The notes beneath the pieces are model-generated. The model was not told the DNA's origin. It searched no databases and saw nothing but the letters and a program-made list of their open reading frames with translations. From Bombella mellum (GTDB lineage: Bacteria > Pseudomonadota > Alphaproteobacteria > Acetobacterales > Acetobacteraceae), in the NCBI RefSeq assembly GCF_014048465.1, contig NZ_PDLY01000001.1, positions 372,001 to 436,000 on the forward strand: a stretch of DNA of 64,000 nt, read 5' to 3'. A program made the translations under genes and the position numbers. Every line of letters starts with the position of its first letter. Within the stretch, counting starts at the first letter, position 1. Shown piece after piece: positions 1-8,857 of this stretch.

Positions 1-312
1 CTGGTGCTGCTGGCCGCCCAGCGTGCCCGTGGTCTGTCCCGTGGGGAGGAGATGCAGGTTCCGCGGGACAACGACAAGAACACCGTCGTCGCCCTGCGCG
101 AGATCGCTGAGGACCATGTCAGTCTTGAGGGGCTGAAGAACGGCATCGTCCGCTCCATGAGCAACCAGCCTGAGGTCGAGCCTTCCGACGAGGAGGTGAT
201 GGACCTCATCCCGACGGACCAGAATATTTTCGGTCTTCAGGACGTGTCCGCAGAAGAGGAGGCCGCCAACATGGCGGCCGATGAAGCCGGCTCAGGCCGG
301 GGGCGTCGCTGA
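1..312 (+). CDS. rpoZ: RNA polymerase omega subunit, 5' end cut by window
   Basis: Omega is the small subunit that helps assemble and stabilise RNA polymerase around beta-prime. The window opens inside the gene: the frame starts at once with residues LVLLAAQRARGLS, the conserved omega helix that normally lies about 20 residues after the start Met, so only the N-terminus is missing. The acidic C-terminal tail (EVEPSDEEVMDLIP, then a run of Glu and Ala) is typical of alphaproteobacterial omega. It lies about 105 bases upstream of spoT, the classical rpoZ-spoT pairing. The GTG at position 4 is not a real start because the frame is open to the window edge. Confidence 0.93.
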   Translation: MVLLAAQRARGLSRGEEMQVPRDNDKNTVVALREIAEDHVSLEGLKNGIVRSMSNQPEVEPSDEEVMDLIPTDQNIFGLQDVSAEEEAANMAADEAGSGRGRR

Positions 313-417
313 GCCTTCAAAGTTTGAAGCATGCGCCCTGAGGAAGGGCCGGACTTTCTGCTGCTTGTGGGCAGATGGGTACAGGCTCTTCCATCAGCAG
401 AGATGGGGGCCGAGGCC

Positions 418-2742
418 ATGGCTGATGATACACTTCTTTCCACCGCTTCCCCGGAGGAGACGGTGGCTGACGCCGTGGAGCCGCTGTCCGCACAGGATTT
501 CCACCCTTCCATCAACGGGCTGCTGGAGCGGATCAGGCGGTATGACGCCCACGCCGATCTCGCCAGGATAGAGGAAGCCTACGATCTGGCGGCACAGGCC
601 CATGAGGGGCAGTGCCGGGACAATGGCGATCCCTACATCACCCACCCTATCGCCGTCGCCAACATTCTGGCGGGGTTCCGCATGGACCCGGCCTCCATCA
701 TGGTGGGTTTCCTGCACGACACCGTGGAGGACACGAACATCTCGCTGGACATGCTGGGGCAGCGTTTCGGGCGGGATGTTGCGGCCATCGTGGATGGCGT
801 GACCAAGCTGACACGGCTGGAGCTTCAGTCCGACAGGACCAAGCAGGCGGAGAATTTCCGCAAGCTTGTGCTTGCCATGTCACGGGACATCCGTGTCCTC
901 ATCGTCAAGCTGGCGGACCGGCTGCACAACATGAGGACGCTCCATTACGTCCAGCGGCTGGACCGCCGCCAGCGCATCGCCCGGGAGACGCTGGACATCT
1001 ATGCCCCTCTGGCCGAACGCATCGGCATGGACAGGGTGAAGACGGAACTTCAGGACATTGCCTTCGTCAATCTGGAGCCGGAGGCCGATGCGACCATCCG
1101 GGCACGGCTGAACTATCTGCGTGGCCAGGGTGCGGACATGATCGAGCGGATACGCTGCGAGTTGACCACGCTCTGCAAGGAGGCTGGAGTGGAAGGGGCG
1201 ACCGTCATCGGGCGGGAGAAGTCACCCTATTCCATCTGGGAGAAGATGAAGCGGCGCAATGTCGCTTTCGAGCAGCTTTCCGATATCATGGCGTTCCGCA
1301 TCCTCGTGCCTACGAGGGAGGCCTGCTATGCTGCGCTGGGAGCGGTGCATGGGGCCTACCCCATGATTGCCGGACGTTTCAAGGATTACATCTCCACCCC
1401 CAAGACGAACGGGTACCAGTCCCTGCATACGGGGGTGACACTCTACCGTCCGCACAGCCAGAAGATCGAGGTGCAGATACGCACGCCGGAGATGCACGAT
1501 CTGGCGGAGAATGGCGTCGCCTCCCACTGGAGCTACAAGGACGGCACAAGCCCCAGCGAGCAGGAAACCGCCGTCCTGTCGGAAACGTTCGGGGCCTATA
1601 CCCGCAAGCTGCGCTGGGTGCAGGACCTGCTGGACATTCTGGAGGACAGCCAGGGGCCGGACGAGTTTCTGGAAAACACCAAGCTGGAACTCTATCAGGA
1701 CCAGGTCTTCTGCTTCACGCCCAAGGGGCAGCTCATTTCCCTGCCCCGTGGGGCCACGCCGGTGGATTTTGCCTATGCCGTGCACAGTCAGGTCGGGGAC
1801 CGGTGCGTGGGGGCCAAGGTCAATGGCCGTCTGGTCCCGCTGAAGCACGTTCTGGAAAATGGCGACCAGATCGACATCATGACGGCACGGGGAGGGACCC
1901 CGTCTCCGTCATGGGAGCGGTTCGTCGTCACGGGCAAGGCCCGTGCCCGTGTGCGGCGTTTCGTGGCTCTCCAGCAGCGGCAGAACAATGTGGAGAATGG
2001 CCGTGGTGCGGTGGCCCGTGCCTTCCGCCAGAAGGGTGTGGACGGATCGGAGAAGGTGCTGGAATCCGTCCTTGGCCTTCTGAAGCAGAACAGTCTGGAC
2101 GAGCTGTACGGCAGTGTCGGAGCAGGACAGCTGGACCCGAGGGATGTCGTGGGGGCCGCCTATCCGGAGCTTTCCCGGCAGGGACAGGTGCCCCGTATCG
2201 TGCCCGGCCTGTCTCCCAGACTGGAAGGACGGCTGGACCAGAGGCCCCTGCCACCCAGACGGCCCTCCAGCTATGAGGGTACGCTGGTCAATGGTGTTGG
2301 TCGAGGGATCGAGCTTCATTTTGCGGGCTGCTGCCGCCCCCTGCCGGGAGACCGGATCGTGGGCATCATCGCACAGGGCAAGGGCGTGACCGTGCACCGG
2401 CGCAGGTGCCACAATCTCAGCATGTTTGCCGACATGCCGGAGCGGTTTCTTGAAATCTCGTGGAGTGAGGAGGCCATGGGGCGGACAGGGCGGGATGCGC
2501 CCCGCTATACGGCCCGTCTCTCCGTCGTGGCGGGGAATGACCCTGCCGTTCTGGCGGCCCTGACCAATCTTGCTACACGGCATGAGGCCTGCGTGGTCAA
2601 TCTGCGCATCGTGAACCGTCAGCTGGATTTCATGGAGATTCTGGTGGACCTTGAGGTGCGCAGCAAGGGGCATCTGGCCACGGTCCTTGCCGGTTTCCGT
2701 GCCGAGAAAGGCGTGCTGCAGGCCGAGCGGACAAAAGGGTGA
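418..2742 (+). CDS. spoT: Bifunctional (p)ppGpp synthetase/hydrolase, RSH family
   Basis: Makes and degrades the stringent-response alarmone (p)ppGpp. Counting from the ATG at 418 (774 aa): an HD hydrolase domain at about 60-230 with the FLHDTVEDT motif near 100; a RelA/SpoT synthetase domain at about 265-370 with FKDYISTPKTNGYQSLHT; a TGS domain at about 425-486; a Cys/His segment (AGCCRPLPGD) near 640; and a C-terminal ACT domain. The synthetase loop carries the basic R-x-K form (GREKSPYSIWEKM) rather than the acidic RelA form, consistent with a bifunctional enzyme. The frame is open back to 331. The ATG at 418 is preferred because GGGGGCCGAGG lies just upstream and homology begins after it; the ATG at 403 is possible. 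It follows rpoZ and is 5 bases upstream of acpS. Confidence 0.95.
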   Translation: MADDTLLSTASPEETVADAVEPLSAQDFHPSINGLLERIRRYDAHADLARIEEAYDLAAQAHEGQCRDNGDPYITHPIAVANILAGFRMDPASIMVGFLHDTVEDTNISLDMLGQRFGRDVAAIVDGVTKLTRLELQSDRTKQAENFRKLVLAMSRDIRVLIVKLADRLHNMRTLHYVQRLDRRQRIARETLDIYAPLAERIGMDRVKTELQDIAFVNLEPEADATIRARLNYLRGQGADMIERIRCELTTLCKEAGVEGATVIGREKSPYSIWEKMKRRNVAFEQLSDIMAFRILVPTREACYAALGAVHGAYPMIAGRFKDYISTPKTNGYQSLHTGVTLYRPHSQKIEVQIRTPEMHDLAENGVASHWSYKDGTSPSEQETAVLSETFGAYTRKLRWVQDLLDILEDSQGPDEFLENTKLELYQDQVFCFTPKGQLISLPRGATPVDFAYAVHSQVGDRCVGAKVNGRLVPLKHVLENGDQIDIMTARGGTPSPSWERFVVTGKARARVRRFVALQQRQNNVENGRGAVARAFRQKGVDGSEKVLESVLGLLKQNSLDELYGSVGAGQLDPRDVVGAAYPELSRQGQVPRIVPGLSPRLEGRLDQRPLPPRRPSSYEGTLVNGVGRGIELHFAGCCRPLPGDRIVGIIAQGKGVTVHRRRCHNLSMFADMPERFLEISWSEEAMGRTGRDAPRYTARLSVVAGNDPAVLAALTNLATRHEACVVNLRIVNRQLDFMEILVDLEVRSKGHLATVLAGFRAEKGVLQAERTKG

Positions 2743-2747
2743 CCTGA

Positions 2748-3152
2748 ATGATTCTCGGAATGGGGGTTGATCTCTGCGCCATCGGGCGCATCGAGCGTGC
2801 CCTGACCCGACATGGTGAGGCGTTTCTTGACCGGGTCTTCACGCCGGAAGAGCAGGACTATGTCCAGAGCCTGCGGGGAGCGGCCCGTGCCGGTGCCTGT
2901 GCGAAACGCTGGGCGGCGAAGGAGGCCTGCGCCAAGGCGTTGGGGACGGGCTTTGCCCAGGGGGTGCAGCTTCAGGACATTTCGGTGGGGCGCAACCATC
3001 TGGGGGCCCCGATGCTCAGCCTGTCCGGAGAGGCTGCCCGTATCCTGGAGCGGCGGGTGCCGTCGGGGCATCGGGTCGAGCTGCTGCTGAGCATGAGTGA
3101 TGACCCACCCCTGGCCATGGCGCAGGTGCTCATACAGGCCCTGCCCCTGTAG
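2748..3152 (+). CDS. acpS: Holo-[acyl-carrier-protein] synthase
   Basis: Transfers 4'-phosphopantetheine from CoA to apo-ACP, activating fatty-acid and lipid A synthesis. The 134-residue protein matches the family length. The N-terminal metal-binding GVDL with Asp appears at residues 6-9, and the second signature, KRWAAKEACAKALGTG, near residues 50-65 contains the catalytic Glu. It starts five bases after the spoT stop, so it is probably cotranscribed with spoT; lepB follows after a 114-base gap. Confidence 0.95.
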   Translation: MILGMGVDLCAIGRIERALTRHGEAFLDRVFTPEEQDYVQSLRGAARAGACAKRWAAKEACAKALGTGFAQGVQLQDISVGRNHLGAPMLSLSGEAARILERRVPSGHRVELLLSMSDDPPLAMAQVLIQALPL

Positions 3153-3266
3153 GCTGGCGGGCTGAAAATTGTCCCGGGAATGGAATTAACGCATGACCCG
3201 GCGGGCTAGGCAGGCTATGGCAGTGGCTATGAAGGGCGTTTCTGCCAGAACAGGACTACAGGGATC

Positions 3267-4106
3267 ATGAACGAAGACACACAGACGGAACAGACAGACG
3301 GGAAGGAAAGCTTGGGGGCCTCCATAAGACAGATCCTGCTGTGGCTCATCCTTGTCGTTGCCGTACGCTCCCTGCTGGTCGAGCCTTTCAACATTCCGTC
3401 CGCCTCCATGATCCCGACCCTCCAGGTGGGGGATTTCGTGGCGGTATCGAAGCTGAGCTACGGCTATTCCCGCTATTCCTTTCCGTTCTCACCCTCTTTC
3501 ATTTCAGGGCGTTTTTTCGCCTCCATGCCGCACCGTGGGGATGTGGCGGTGTTCCGCTTCACCAAGGACACGTCGGTGGATTACATCAAGCGGATCGTCG
3601 GCCTGCCGGGAGACCGTGTCCGCATGGAGCAGGGGCGTCTTTTCATCAACGGGAAGGAAGTGCCACGGGAGGACAGGGGGCATTACAGTGTGGTGGATGA
3701 GCGGGGCTACCGCCTGTCCGGCACCCGCTACAGGGAGATGCTGCCCCGTGAGGATGGCACTGTCGTTGCCCATGACATCCTGAAGATGCGGGATGATGAC
3801 CTTGCCAACAACACGCCAGAATATACCGTGCCCCGGGGTTGCTTCTTCGCCATGGGCGATGACCGTGACGACAGCTCGGACAGCCGGTTCCAAGGCGGGC
3901 ATGAAAGCGGCACCTGTGCCGTACCCGCCGGGAATGATTACCTGACGGACAGTGGCGGGCATGATCTGGGGTTCGTGCCGATAGACAATCTGGTCGGCCG
4001 GGCGAAGATCATTCTGTTTTCCGTCGACATGCGTCATCCGACATGGCAGTTCTGGTACTGGCCGGTGGAGATCCGCTGGGGCCGTTTCCTGCACGGTGTT
4101 GACTGA
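3267..4106 (+). CDS. lepB: Signal peptidase I
   Basis: Membrane serine protease that removes signal peptides from exported proteins. One N-terminal membrane helix spans about residues 21-38. It is followed by the catalytic Ser motif PSASM (Ser47) and the general-base Lys in DYIKRIVGLPGDRV (Lys108). The C-terminal box MGDDRDDSSDSR is present. At 279 aa it has the usual alphaproteobacterial length. An AGGG ribosome site precedes ATG 3267. The stop overlaps the rnc start in an ATGA arrangement, giving the common lepB-rnc-era operon. The upstream 3153-3266 gap shows no feature I can defend. Confidence 0.96.
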   Translation: MNEDTQTEQTDGKESLGASIRQILLWLILVVAVRSLLVEPFNIPSASMIPTLQVGDFVAVSKLSYGYSRYSFPFSPSFISGRFFASMPHRGDVAVFRFTKDTSVDYIKRIVGLPGDRVRMEQGRLFINGKEVPREDRGHYSVVDERGYRLSGTRYREMLPREDGTVVAHDILKMRDDDLANNTPEYTVPRGCFFAMGDDRDDSSDSRFQGGHESGTCAVPAGNDYLTDSGGHDLGFVPIDNLVGRAKIILFSVDMRHPTWQFWYWPVEIRWGRFLHGVD

Positions 4107-4858
4107 TGATGACACGTGACGAGGCTGTCCGCCATGTCGAGGCGAAGCTGGAACATCGTTTTTCGGATTCCGGGCTTCTTCATGAGGCCCTGACGCACCG
4201 TTCCGCCGTTCCAAGGCGGCAGGGGCGCAGCCGTGGTGGCCAGAAGGGGCGTCAGGCGGCGAAGGCCCCACGGGGGCAGGGTTCCAACGAACGGCTGGAA
4301 TTCGTGGGTGACCGGGTGCTTGGCCTGCTGATGGCGGAATGGCTTTTCGAGCGTTATCCCGATGAGCAGGAAGGTGCGCTGGGTGCCCGCCATGCCCATC
4401 TGGTGTCACGTCCCGTTCTGGCCCGGATTGCGGAAAGGATCGAGCTTTCCGAGGCGATACAGATTGCCCAGCATGAGGAAAGTGCCGGCATACGTGTTCT
4501 GGCCAGCGTTCTGGCCGATGCGATGGAGGCCCTGCTGGGCGCACTCTATCTGGATGCCGGGCTGGACCCGGCCCGCCATGTGGTCCGCCGCCTCTGGGAC
4601 CGTGACATCGAGAGGAGCGGCCAGCCCCACAAGGAGCCGAAGACGCTGCTTCAGGAGTTCCTGCTGGGGCGTGGTGAGGCCCTGCCTAGGTATGAGCTGA
4701 CCTCTGCGGATGGCCCGTCCCATGCGCCGGTCTTCTGTGTGGAGGTCCGGGCACTGGGTCAGGTGGGGGTTGGCCGTGCGGGCAGCAAGCGGCTGGCCGA
4801 GAGTGCTGCGGCGACGGATTTGCTGAAGAAGATGGGGCAGGAGACAGAACGTGCCTGA
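4106..4858 (+). CDS. rnc: Ribonuclease III
   Basis: Double-strand-specific endonuclease that processes rRNA precursors and structured mRNAs. The catalytic signature NERLEFVGDRVLG is at about 61-73, the second acidic cluster LADAMEALLGALYLDAG near 135-150, and the C-terminal dsRNA-binding domain runs from about 175 to 245. Unusually, residues 35-60, between the THRS helix end and NERLEF, hold an extra basic, low-complexity stretch rich in Arg, Gly, Gln and Lys; the family normally has only a short loop there. The start overlaps lepB by one base; the second ATG at 4109 is equally possible. The end overlaps era by eight bases. Confidence 0.95.
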   Translation: MMTRDEAVRHVEAKLEHRFSDSGLLHEALTHRSAVPRRQGRSRGGQKGRQAAKAPRGQGSNERLEFVGDRVLGLLMAEWLFERYPDEQEGALGARHAHLVSRPVLARIAERIELSEAIQIAQHEESAGIRVLASVLADAMEALLGALYLDAGLDPARHVVRRLWDRDIERSGQPHKEPKTLLQEFLLGRGEALPRYELTSADGPSHAPVFCVEVRALGQVGVGRAGSKRLAESAAATDLLKKMGQETERA

Positions 4859-5777
4859 GGATACAGAAAAGACCGCCACGGGAGGGGAGACACGTTGTGG
4901 TTTCGTGGCTCTTGTCGGTGCGCCCAATGCAGGCAAGTCCACCCTGCTGAACCGCATGGCCGGGGCCAAGCTGTCCATCGTCAGCCCCAAGGCGCAGACG
5001 ACCCGTTTCCGCACGCTCGGCATCGTGATGCGGGACACGGCCCAGCTCGTGTTCGTGGACCTGCCGGGCATCTTCAAGCCTCGTCGTCGGCTGGACCAGG
5101 CCATGGTCAATGCGGCTTGGAGCGGTTCCCAGGATGCAGACCTGACGTTGCTGCTGGTGGACAGCCGCATCGGCCTGACGGACGAGATCAGGGAGATCAT
5201 CGCCCGGCTGAAAGAGGGGAAGCGGCCGGTCTGGCTGGTGCTGAACAAGACGGACCTCATCCAGCGGGACCAGCTGCTGCCGTTGACGAAGGCCATCACG
5301 GACCTTCTGCCGGTGGAGGAGGTCTACATGGTCAGTGCCCGCTCCGGTGATGGGGTTGAGGGGCTGCTGGACGGGCTGGCCCGGGCCGTGCCTCCCGGAC
5401 CGTACCATTATCCTGAGGATGACCTCACGGACCTGCCGGACCGCCTTCTGGCGGCGGAAATTGTGCGGGAGCAGGTCTTCCTCCAGACCCATGAGGAGAT
5501 TCCCTATCACGCCACGGTGGAGACAGAATCCTTCAAGGTACGCAAGGACGGGTCCATCCGCATTGACGTGACGATCTATGTCTCGCGGGCGGGGCACAAG
5601 GCCATCCTCATCGGGGAGCGGGGGCAGCGTATCCGGGAGATCGGGATGCGGGCACGGAAGCAGCTGGAGGGACTTCTGGATGCTCCCTGCCATCTTTTCC
5701 TCAACGTGAAGGAGAGGGCGGCGTGGGACAGGGAGACGGCCCGTCTGCGGGCTCTAGGCCTTGCGGAATATGGCTGA
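4851..5777 (+). CDS. era: GTPase Era
   Basis: Ras-like GTPase that binds 16S rRNA and assists 30S ribosome maturation. The G1 loop GAPNAGKST lies near residues 24-32, a switch region contains KAQTTR, G3 is DLPG, G4 is NKTD, and G5 includes the SARSGDG segment. A C-terminal KH domain carries the GERGQRIREIG loop. At 308 aa it matches the family. The start is a GTG inside the end of rnc, implying translational coupling. Operon partners are lepB and rnc. Confidence 0.96.
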   Translation: MPEDTEKTATGGETRCGFVALVGAPNAGKSTLLNRMAGAKLSIVSPKAQTTRFRTLGIVMRDTAQLVFVDLPGIFKPRRRLDQAMVNAAWSGSQDADLTLLLVDSRIGLTDEIREIIARLKEGKRPVWLVLNKTDLIQRDQLLPLTKAITDLLPVEEVYMVSARSGDGVEGLLDGLARAVPPGPYHYPEDDLTDLPDRLLAAEIVREQVFLQTHEEIPYHATVETESFKVRKDGSIRIDVTIYVSRAGHKAILIGERGQRIREIGMRARKQLEGLLDAPCHLFLNVKERAAWDRETARLRALGLAEYG

Positions 5778-5870
5778 ACGGCACGAGTTTCGCTTGTTCA
5801 TGCGGGGATGGCTCTGTATGAGGGAGCAGACAGATTTCAGGACATCATCAACCAGAGAGCTGGTACGACC

Positions 5871-6608
5871 ATGAGCACCGCCCCCCAAGAGCCGAAATTT
5901 CCTTATAAACGGGTCCTCCTCAAAGTGTCCGGTGAGGCACTGATGGGCAAGGGGACTGCCGGTGTGGACCCGGAAATGGTGGACATGGTGGCGGCCGACA
6001 TCGCAGACGTGGCCTCCATGGGCGGGCAGGTCTGTCTTGTCGTGGGCGGGGGCAACATCTTTCGGGGGCTGGCGGCTGCGGCCAAGGGAATGGACCGGGT
6101 GCAGGGGGACTATGCCGGGATGCTGGCGACGGTCATCAATGCCCTGATGCTCCAGAATGCACTGGAGAAACGCAACGTGGAAACCCGCGTGATGACGGCC
6201 ATCCATATGGCGTCCATTGCTGAGCCTTACATCCGCCGCAGGGCCGTCCGGCACATGGAAAAGGGGCGTGTCGTCATTTTTGCTGCCGGTACGGGCAATC
6301 CGTTCTTCACGACTGATACGGCGGCCGCCCTGCGGGCCAACGAGATGGAGTGCGACGCCCTCTTCAAGGGGACGCAGGTTGATGGCGTCTATTCCGCAGA
6401 TCCACGTCTGAACCCAGATGCCGAACGTTATGAGCAGCTGACCTATATGGATGCGCTCGCCCGCAACCTGAAGGTCATGGATGCTGCAGCGATCAGTCTT
6501 GCCCGTGAGAATGCGCTGCCGATCATTGTTTTCAACATGCATGCGCCGGGGGCTTTTGCTGCGGCCATGCAGGGTGAGGGCCGCTTTACCCGGATTGTCG
6601 AAAACTGA
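5871..6608 (+). CDS. pyrH: UMP kinase
   Basis: Phosphorylates UMP to UDP in pyrimidine nucleotide synthesis; an amino-acid-kinase-fold enzyme unrelated to eukaryotic UMP/CMP kinase. Visible motifs are [10 protein letters not shown] at about 16-25, [10 protein letters not shown] near 55-64 and the [17 protein letters not shown] segment near 137-153. The frame is open from 5808, but the ATG at 5871 (MSTAPQEP) gives 245 aa, the normal length, and the preceding residues do not resemble the family. The next gene, frr, follows after 71 bases, the usual pyrH-frr order. Confidence 0.95.
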   Translation: MSTAPQEPKFPYKRVLLKVSGEALMGKGTAGVDPEMVDMVAADIADVASMGGQVCLVVGGGNIFRGLAAAAKGMDRVQGDYAGMLATVINALMLQNALEKRNVETRVMTAIHMASIAEPYIRRRAVRHMEKGRVVIFAAGTGNPFFTTDTAAALRANEMECDALFKGTQVDGVYSADPRLNPDAERYEQLTYMDALARNLKVMDAAAISLARENALPIIVFNMHAPGAFAAAMQGEGRFTRIVEN

Positions 6609-6679
6609 AACAGGAATGGGACCGTCAAGCCAGTCCGTCATGGCTGGCGAGCAGAACTGACTATTGAGGAATCATTGCC

Positions 6680-7246
6680 ATGAACACACAGCTGAATGAC
6701 CTGCTCGATGATCTCCAGCGCCGCATGGAGAGTGCTCTGGAGAGCCTGCGCCGGGACCTGTCCGGCCTGCGGTCCGGTCGTGCCAGCCCGAACCTGCTGG
6801 AACCGGTGCGGGTGGAAATCTATGGCTCTGTCGTACCCCTGTCCCAGGTCGGGTCCGTTGCCGTGCCGGAAGCCCGGATGCTGACCGTGTCCGTCTGGGA
6901 TGCCAGTGCCGTTTCCTCCGTGGAGAAGGCCATCCGTGACAGTGGCCTGGGGCTGAACCCGGCGGCCGAGGGGCAGACCATCCGTGTGCCCATCCCGCAG
7001 CTGACGGAGGAGCGTCGCAACGAGATGGCCAAGGCTGCCGCCCGTTATGCCGAGGGTGGCCGTGTGGCCGTGCGTGGCGTCCGTCGTGATGGCATGGACA
7101 TCGTCAAGGGGAAGGAGAAGAAGAGCGAGCTCAGCCAGGATGAGGCGAAGACCTGGACGGCCGGCATCCAGAAGCTGACGGACCGGTTCATCGAGCGTGT
7201 GGACACCATGCTGGCTGACAAAGAGCGGGACATCAAGCAGGTCTGA
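6680..7246 (+). CDS. frr: Ribosome recycling factor
   Basis: With EF-G, splits post-termination ribosomes so they can be reused. The 188-residue length is slightly above the usual 185. The conserved core is present: LRSGRASPNLLEPVRVEIYG near residues 30-49, VPIPQLTEERR near 110-120, and the RRDGMDIVKGKEKK segment. TTGAGGA precedes the start by about ten bases. It lies between pyrH and uppS on the same strand. Confidence 0.96.
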   Translation: MNTQLNDLLDDLQRRMESALESLRRDLSGLRSGRASPNLLEPVRVEIYGSVVPLSQVGSVAVPEARMLTVSVWDASAVSSVEKAIRDSGLGLNPAAEGQTIRVPIPQLTEERRNEMAKAAARYAEGGRVAVRGVRRDGMDIVKGKEKKSELSQDEAKTWTAGIQKLTDRFIERVDTMLADKERDIKQV

Positions 7247-7257
7247 TCGCAAGAACA

Positions 7258-7995
7258 TTGTCGGACTTACATCCTTCTTCCTTCCCGGCCGGGTCGCTTC
7301 CACGTCATGTTGCCGTCATCATGGATGGCAACGGGCGTTGGGCCAGGAGCCGGGGCGTACCGGTCGTGCAGGGCCACCGTGAAGGCGGTGAGGCCGTGCA
7401 ACGCTGTGTCCGTGCGGCGATGGAACACGGGGTGGATTATCTGACACTGTATGCCTTCTCCTCGGAGAACTGGCGGCGGTCCGGTGAGGAAATCAGTGAC
7501 CTGACAGGGCTGATGCAGTTCTATCTGCGTCACCGGTTCAGGGAGCTGGACTCTCAGGGCGTCCGCCTGCGCATCATCGGTGAGCCTGAACGGTTTGGGG
7601 AGTCCTTCTGCCGGGAGCTGCATCGGGCCGAGGAGCAGACCCGCAGTAACACCCGCCTTACCCTGTCCCTGGCCCTGTCTTATGGCAGCCGGGCCGAGAT
7701 TGCGGGCGGAGTCCGTCATCTGGCGGAGAGGGTCCGGGCCGGGACGCTGAATCCGCAGGATATTGACGAGGACATGCTTTCCGCCGCCCTCCAGACGGGC
7801 GACATGCCGGACCCTGACCTTGTCGTGCGGACGAGCGGCGAGAGCCGTCTGTCAAATTTTCTTCTCTGGCAGTCGGCCTATGCCGAGCTGGTCTTTCTCG
7901 ACGTGCTCTGGCCGGATTTTGGTGAGAAAGATTTTGCCGAGGCCATGCGGCGTTACATGCGTCGGCAGAGACGTTTTGGAGGGAGGCCGGAATGA
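7258..7995 (+). CDS. uppS: Undecaprenyl diphosphate synthase (cis-prenyltransferase)
   Basis: Condenses IPP units onto farnesyl diphosphate to make the C55 carrier lipid for peptidoglycan and O-antigen. AVIMDGNGRWARSRG near residues 19-33 holds the catalytic Asp. LTLYAFSSENW and the C-terminal signature RTSGESRLSNFLLWQ are intact. At 245 aa it is of normal length. The start appears to be a TTG at 7258, twelve bases after frr, with no strong ribosome site; no later ATG keeps the essential motif. The stop overlaps the cdsA start. Confidence 0.94.
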   Translation: MSDLHPSSFPAGSLPRHVAVIMDGNGRWARSRGVPVVQGHREGGEAVQRCVRAAMEHGVDYLTLYAFSSENWRRSGEEISDLTGLMQFYLRHRFRELDSQGVRLRIIGEPERFGESFCRELHRAEEQTRSNTRLTLSLALSYGSRAEIAGGVRHLAERVRAGTLNPQDIDEDMLSAALQTGDMPDPDLVVRTSGESRLSNFLLWQSAYAELVFLDVLWPDFGEKDFAEAMRRYMRRQRRFGGRPE

Positions 7996-8762
7996 CGGAG
8001 CTTCAGAAGCGCATCCTTTCCAGTCTCGTGATCGTCCCCGTGGTGCTCCTCTGCCTCTGGTCTGGTGGATGGGCCTATCGGGTACTGGTGCTGCTTGTCA
8101 TGGTCGGGATCGTCTGGGAAGGGGAAACCCTGCTTGGCCAGCCGATGAAAAGTCTGCGGGGGCTGCTGCTTCTGCTCTGGCCCCTCTGTGGTGGTCTGAT
8201 AGCCATCAAGGGGCAGTGGTTTGCAGCCTTTTACCTCCTGGCGTCCAGTGTCCTGTTTGGCAGGCGGGCCTGCGGTCCGGTCCTGGTGGCCATGCTGGGT
8301 GGTTTTTCCCTGCTCTGGCTGCGGGGGCGGCCTGACGGCTTCCTTGAGACCTTCTTTGTCATTTTCGCCGTCATTGCCAGTGACAGCTGCGCCTACGCCA
8401 CTGGGCGGCTGATTGGCGGGCCGAAGCTGGCCCCGGCCATTTCTCCCGGCAAGACCATCTCCGGCTCGCTGGGGGGCATCGTGGGGGCCGTGATCCTCGG
8501 TGGGCTGGTCGGACACTGGTCGGGGCATGGCTGGTCGTTCTCCGCCTGTCTGACGGGCGGAGTGATTGCCGTGGCGGCCCAGGCAGGCGACCTGCTGGAG
8601 AGTGCCTTCAAGCGGCGTCTGGGCGTCAAGGATTCCGGGCGGCTCATCCCGGGTCATGGGGGACTGCTGGACCGGCTGGATGCCCTCCTGCTGGCGGCCC
8701 CTGTTGCGGCCATCCTGGCCCTCATGGCCGGAGAGGGGCCATTCTGGCAGCTTTTCCGTTAA
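7992..8762 (+). CDS. cdsA: Phosphatidate cytidylyltransferase
   Basis: Integral membrane enzyme that makes CDP-diacylglycerol from phosphatidate and CTP, the branch point of phospholipid synthesis. It shows multiple hydrophobic helices from residue 10 onward and the full C-terminal family signature (SAFKRRLGVKDSGRLIPGHG then GLLDRLD, residues about 203-228). The 256-aa length is normal. Its ATG overlaps the uppS stop by four bases. The order uppS-cdsA-dxr-rseP-bamA is conserved across many proteobacteria. Confidence 0.94.
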   Translation: MTELQKRILSSLVIVPVVLLCLWSGGWAYRVLVLLVMVGIVWEGETLLGQPMKSLRGLLLLLWPLCGGLIAIKGQWFAAFYLLASSVLFGRRACGPVLVAMLGGFSLLWLRGRPDGFLETFFVIFAVIASDSCAYATGRLIGGPKLAPAISPGKTISGSLGGIVGAVILGGLVGHWSGHGWSFSACLTGGVIAVAAQAGDLLESAFKRRLGVKDSGRLIPGHGGLLDRLDALLLAAPVAAILALMAGEGPFWQLFR

Positions 8763-8857
8763 GTCTTATTCTGGAGCGGCAGTCTCTGCTATAGGTCTGT
8801 CATGAGGCAGACCCGCCATCACGTATCATGTTGAAATCATCAAGGGAGAGGTATTCC

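Noticed and set aside
612-2276. A 554-codon + strand frame overlapping spoT in another phase
   Set aside because: SpoT motifs in the chosen frame run continuously through it; the alternate translation is Gly/Ala/Arg/His-rich low complexity, typical of a frame-shifted shadow.
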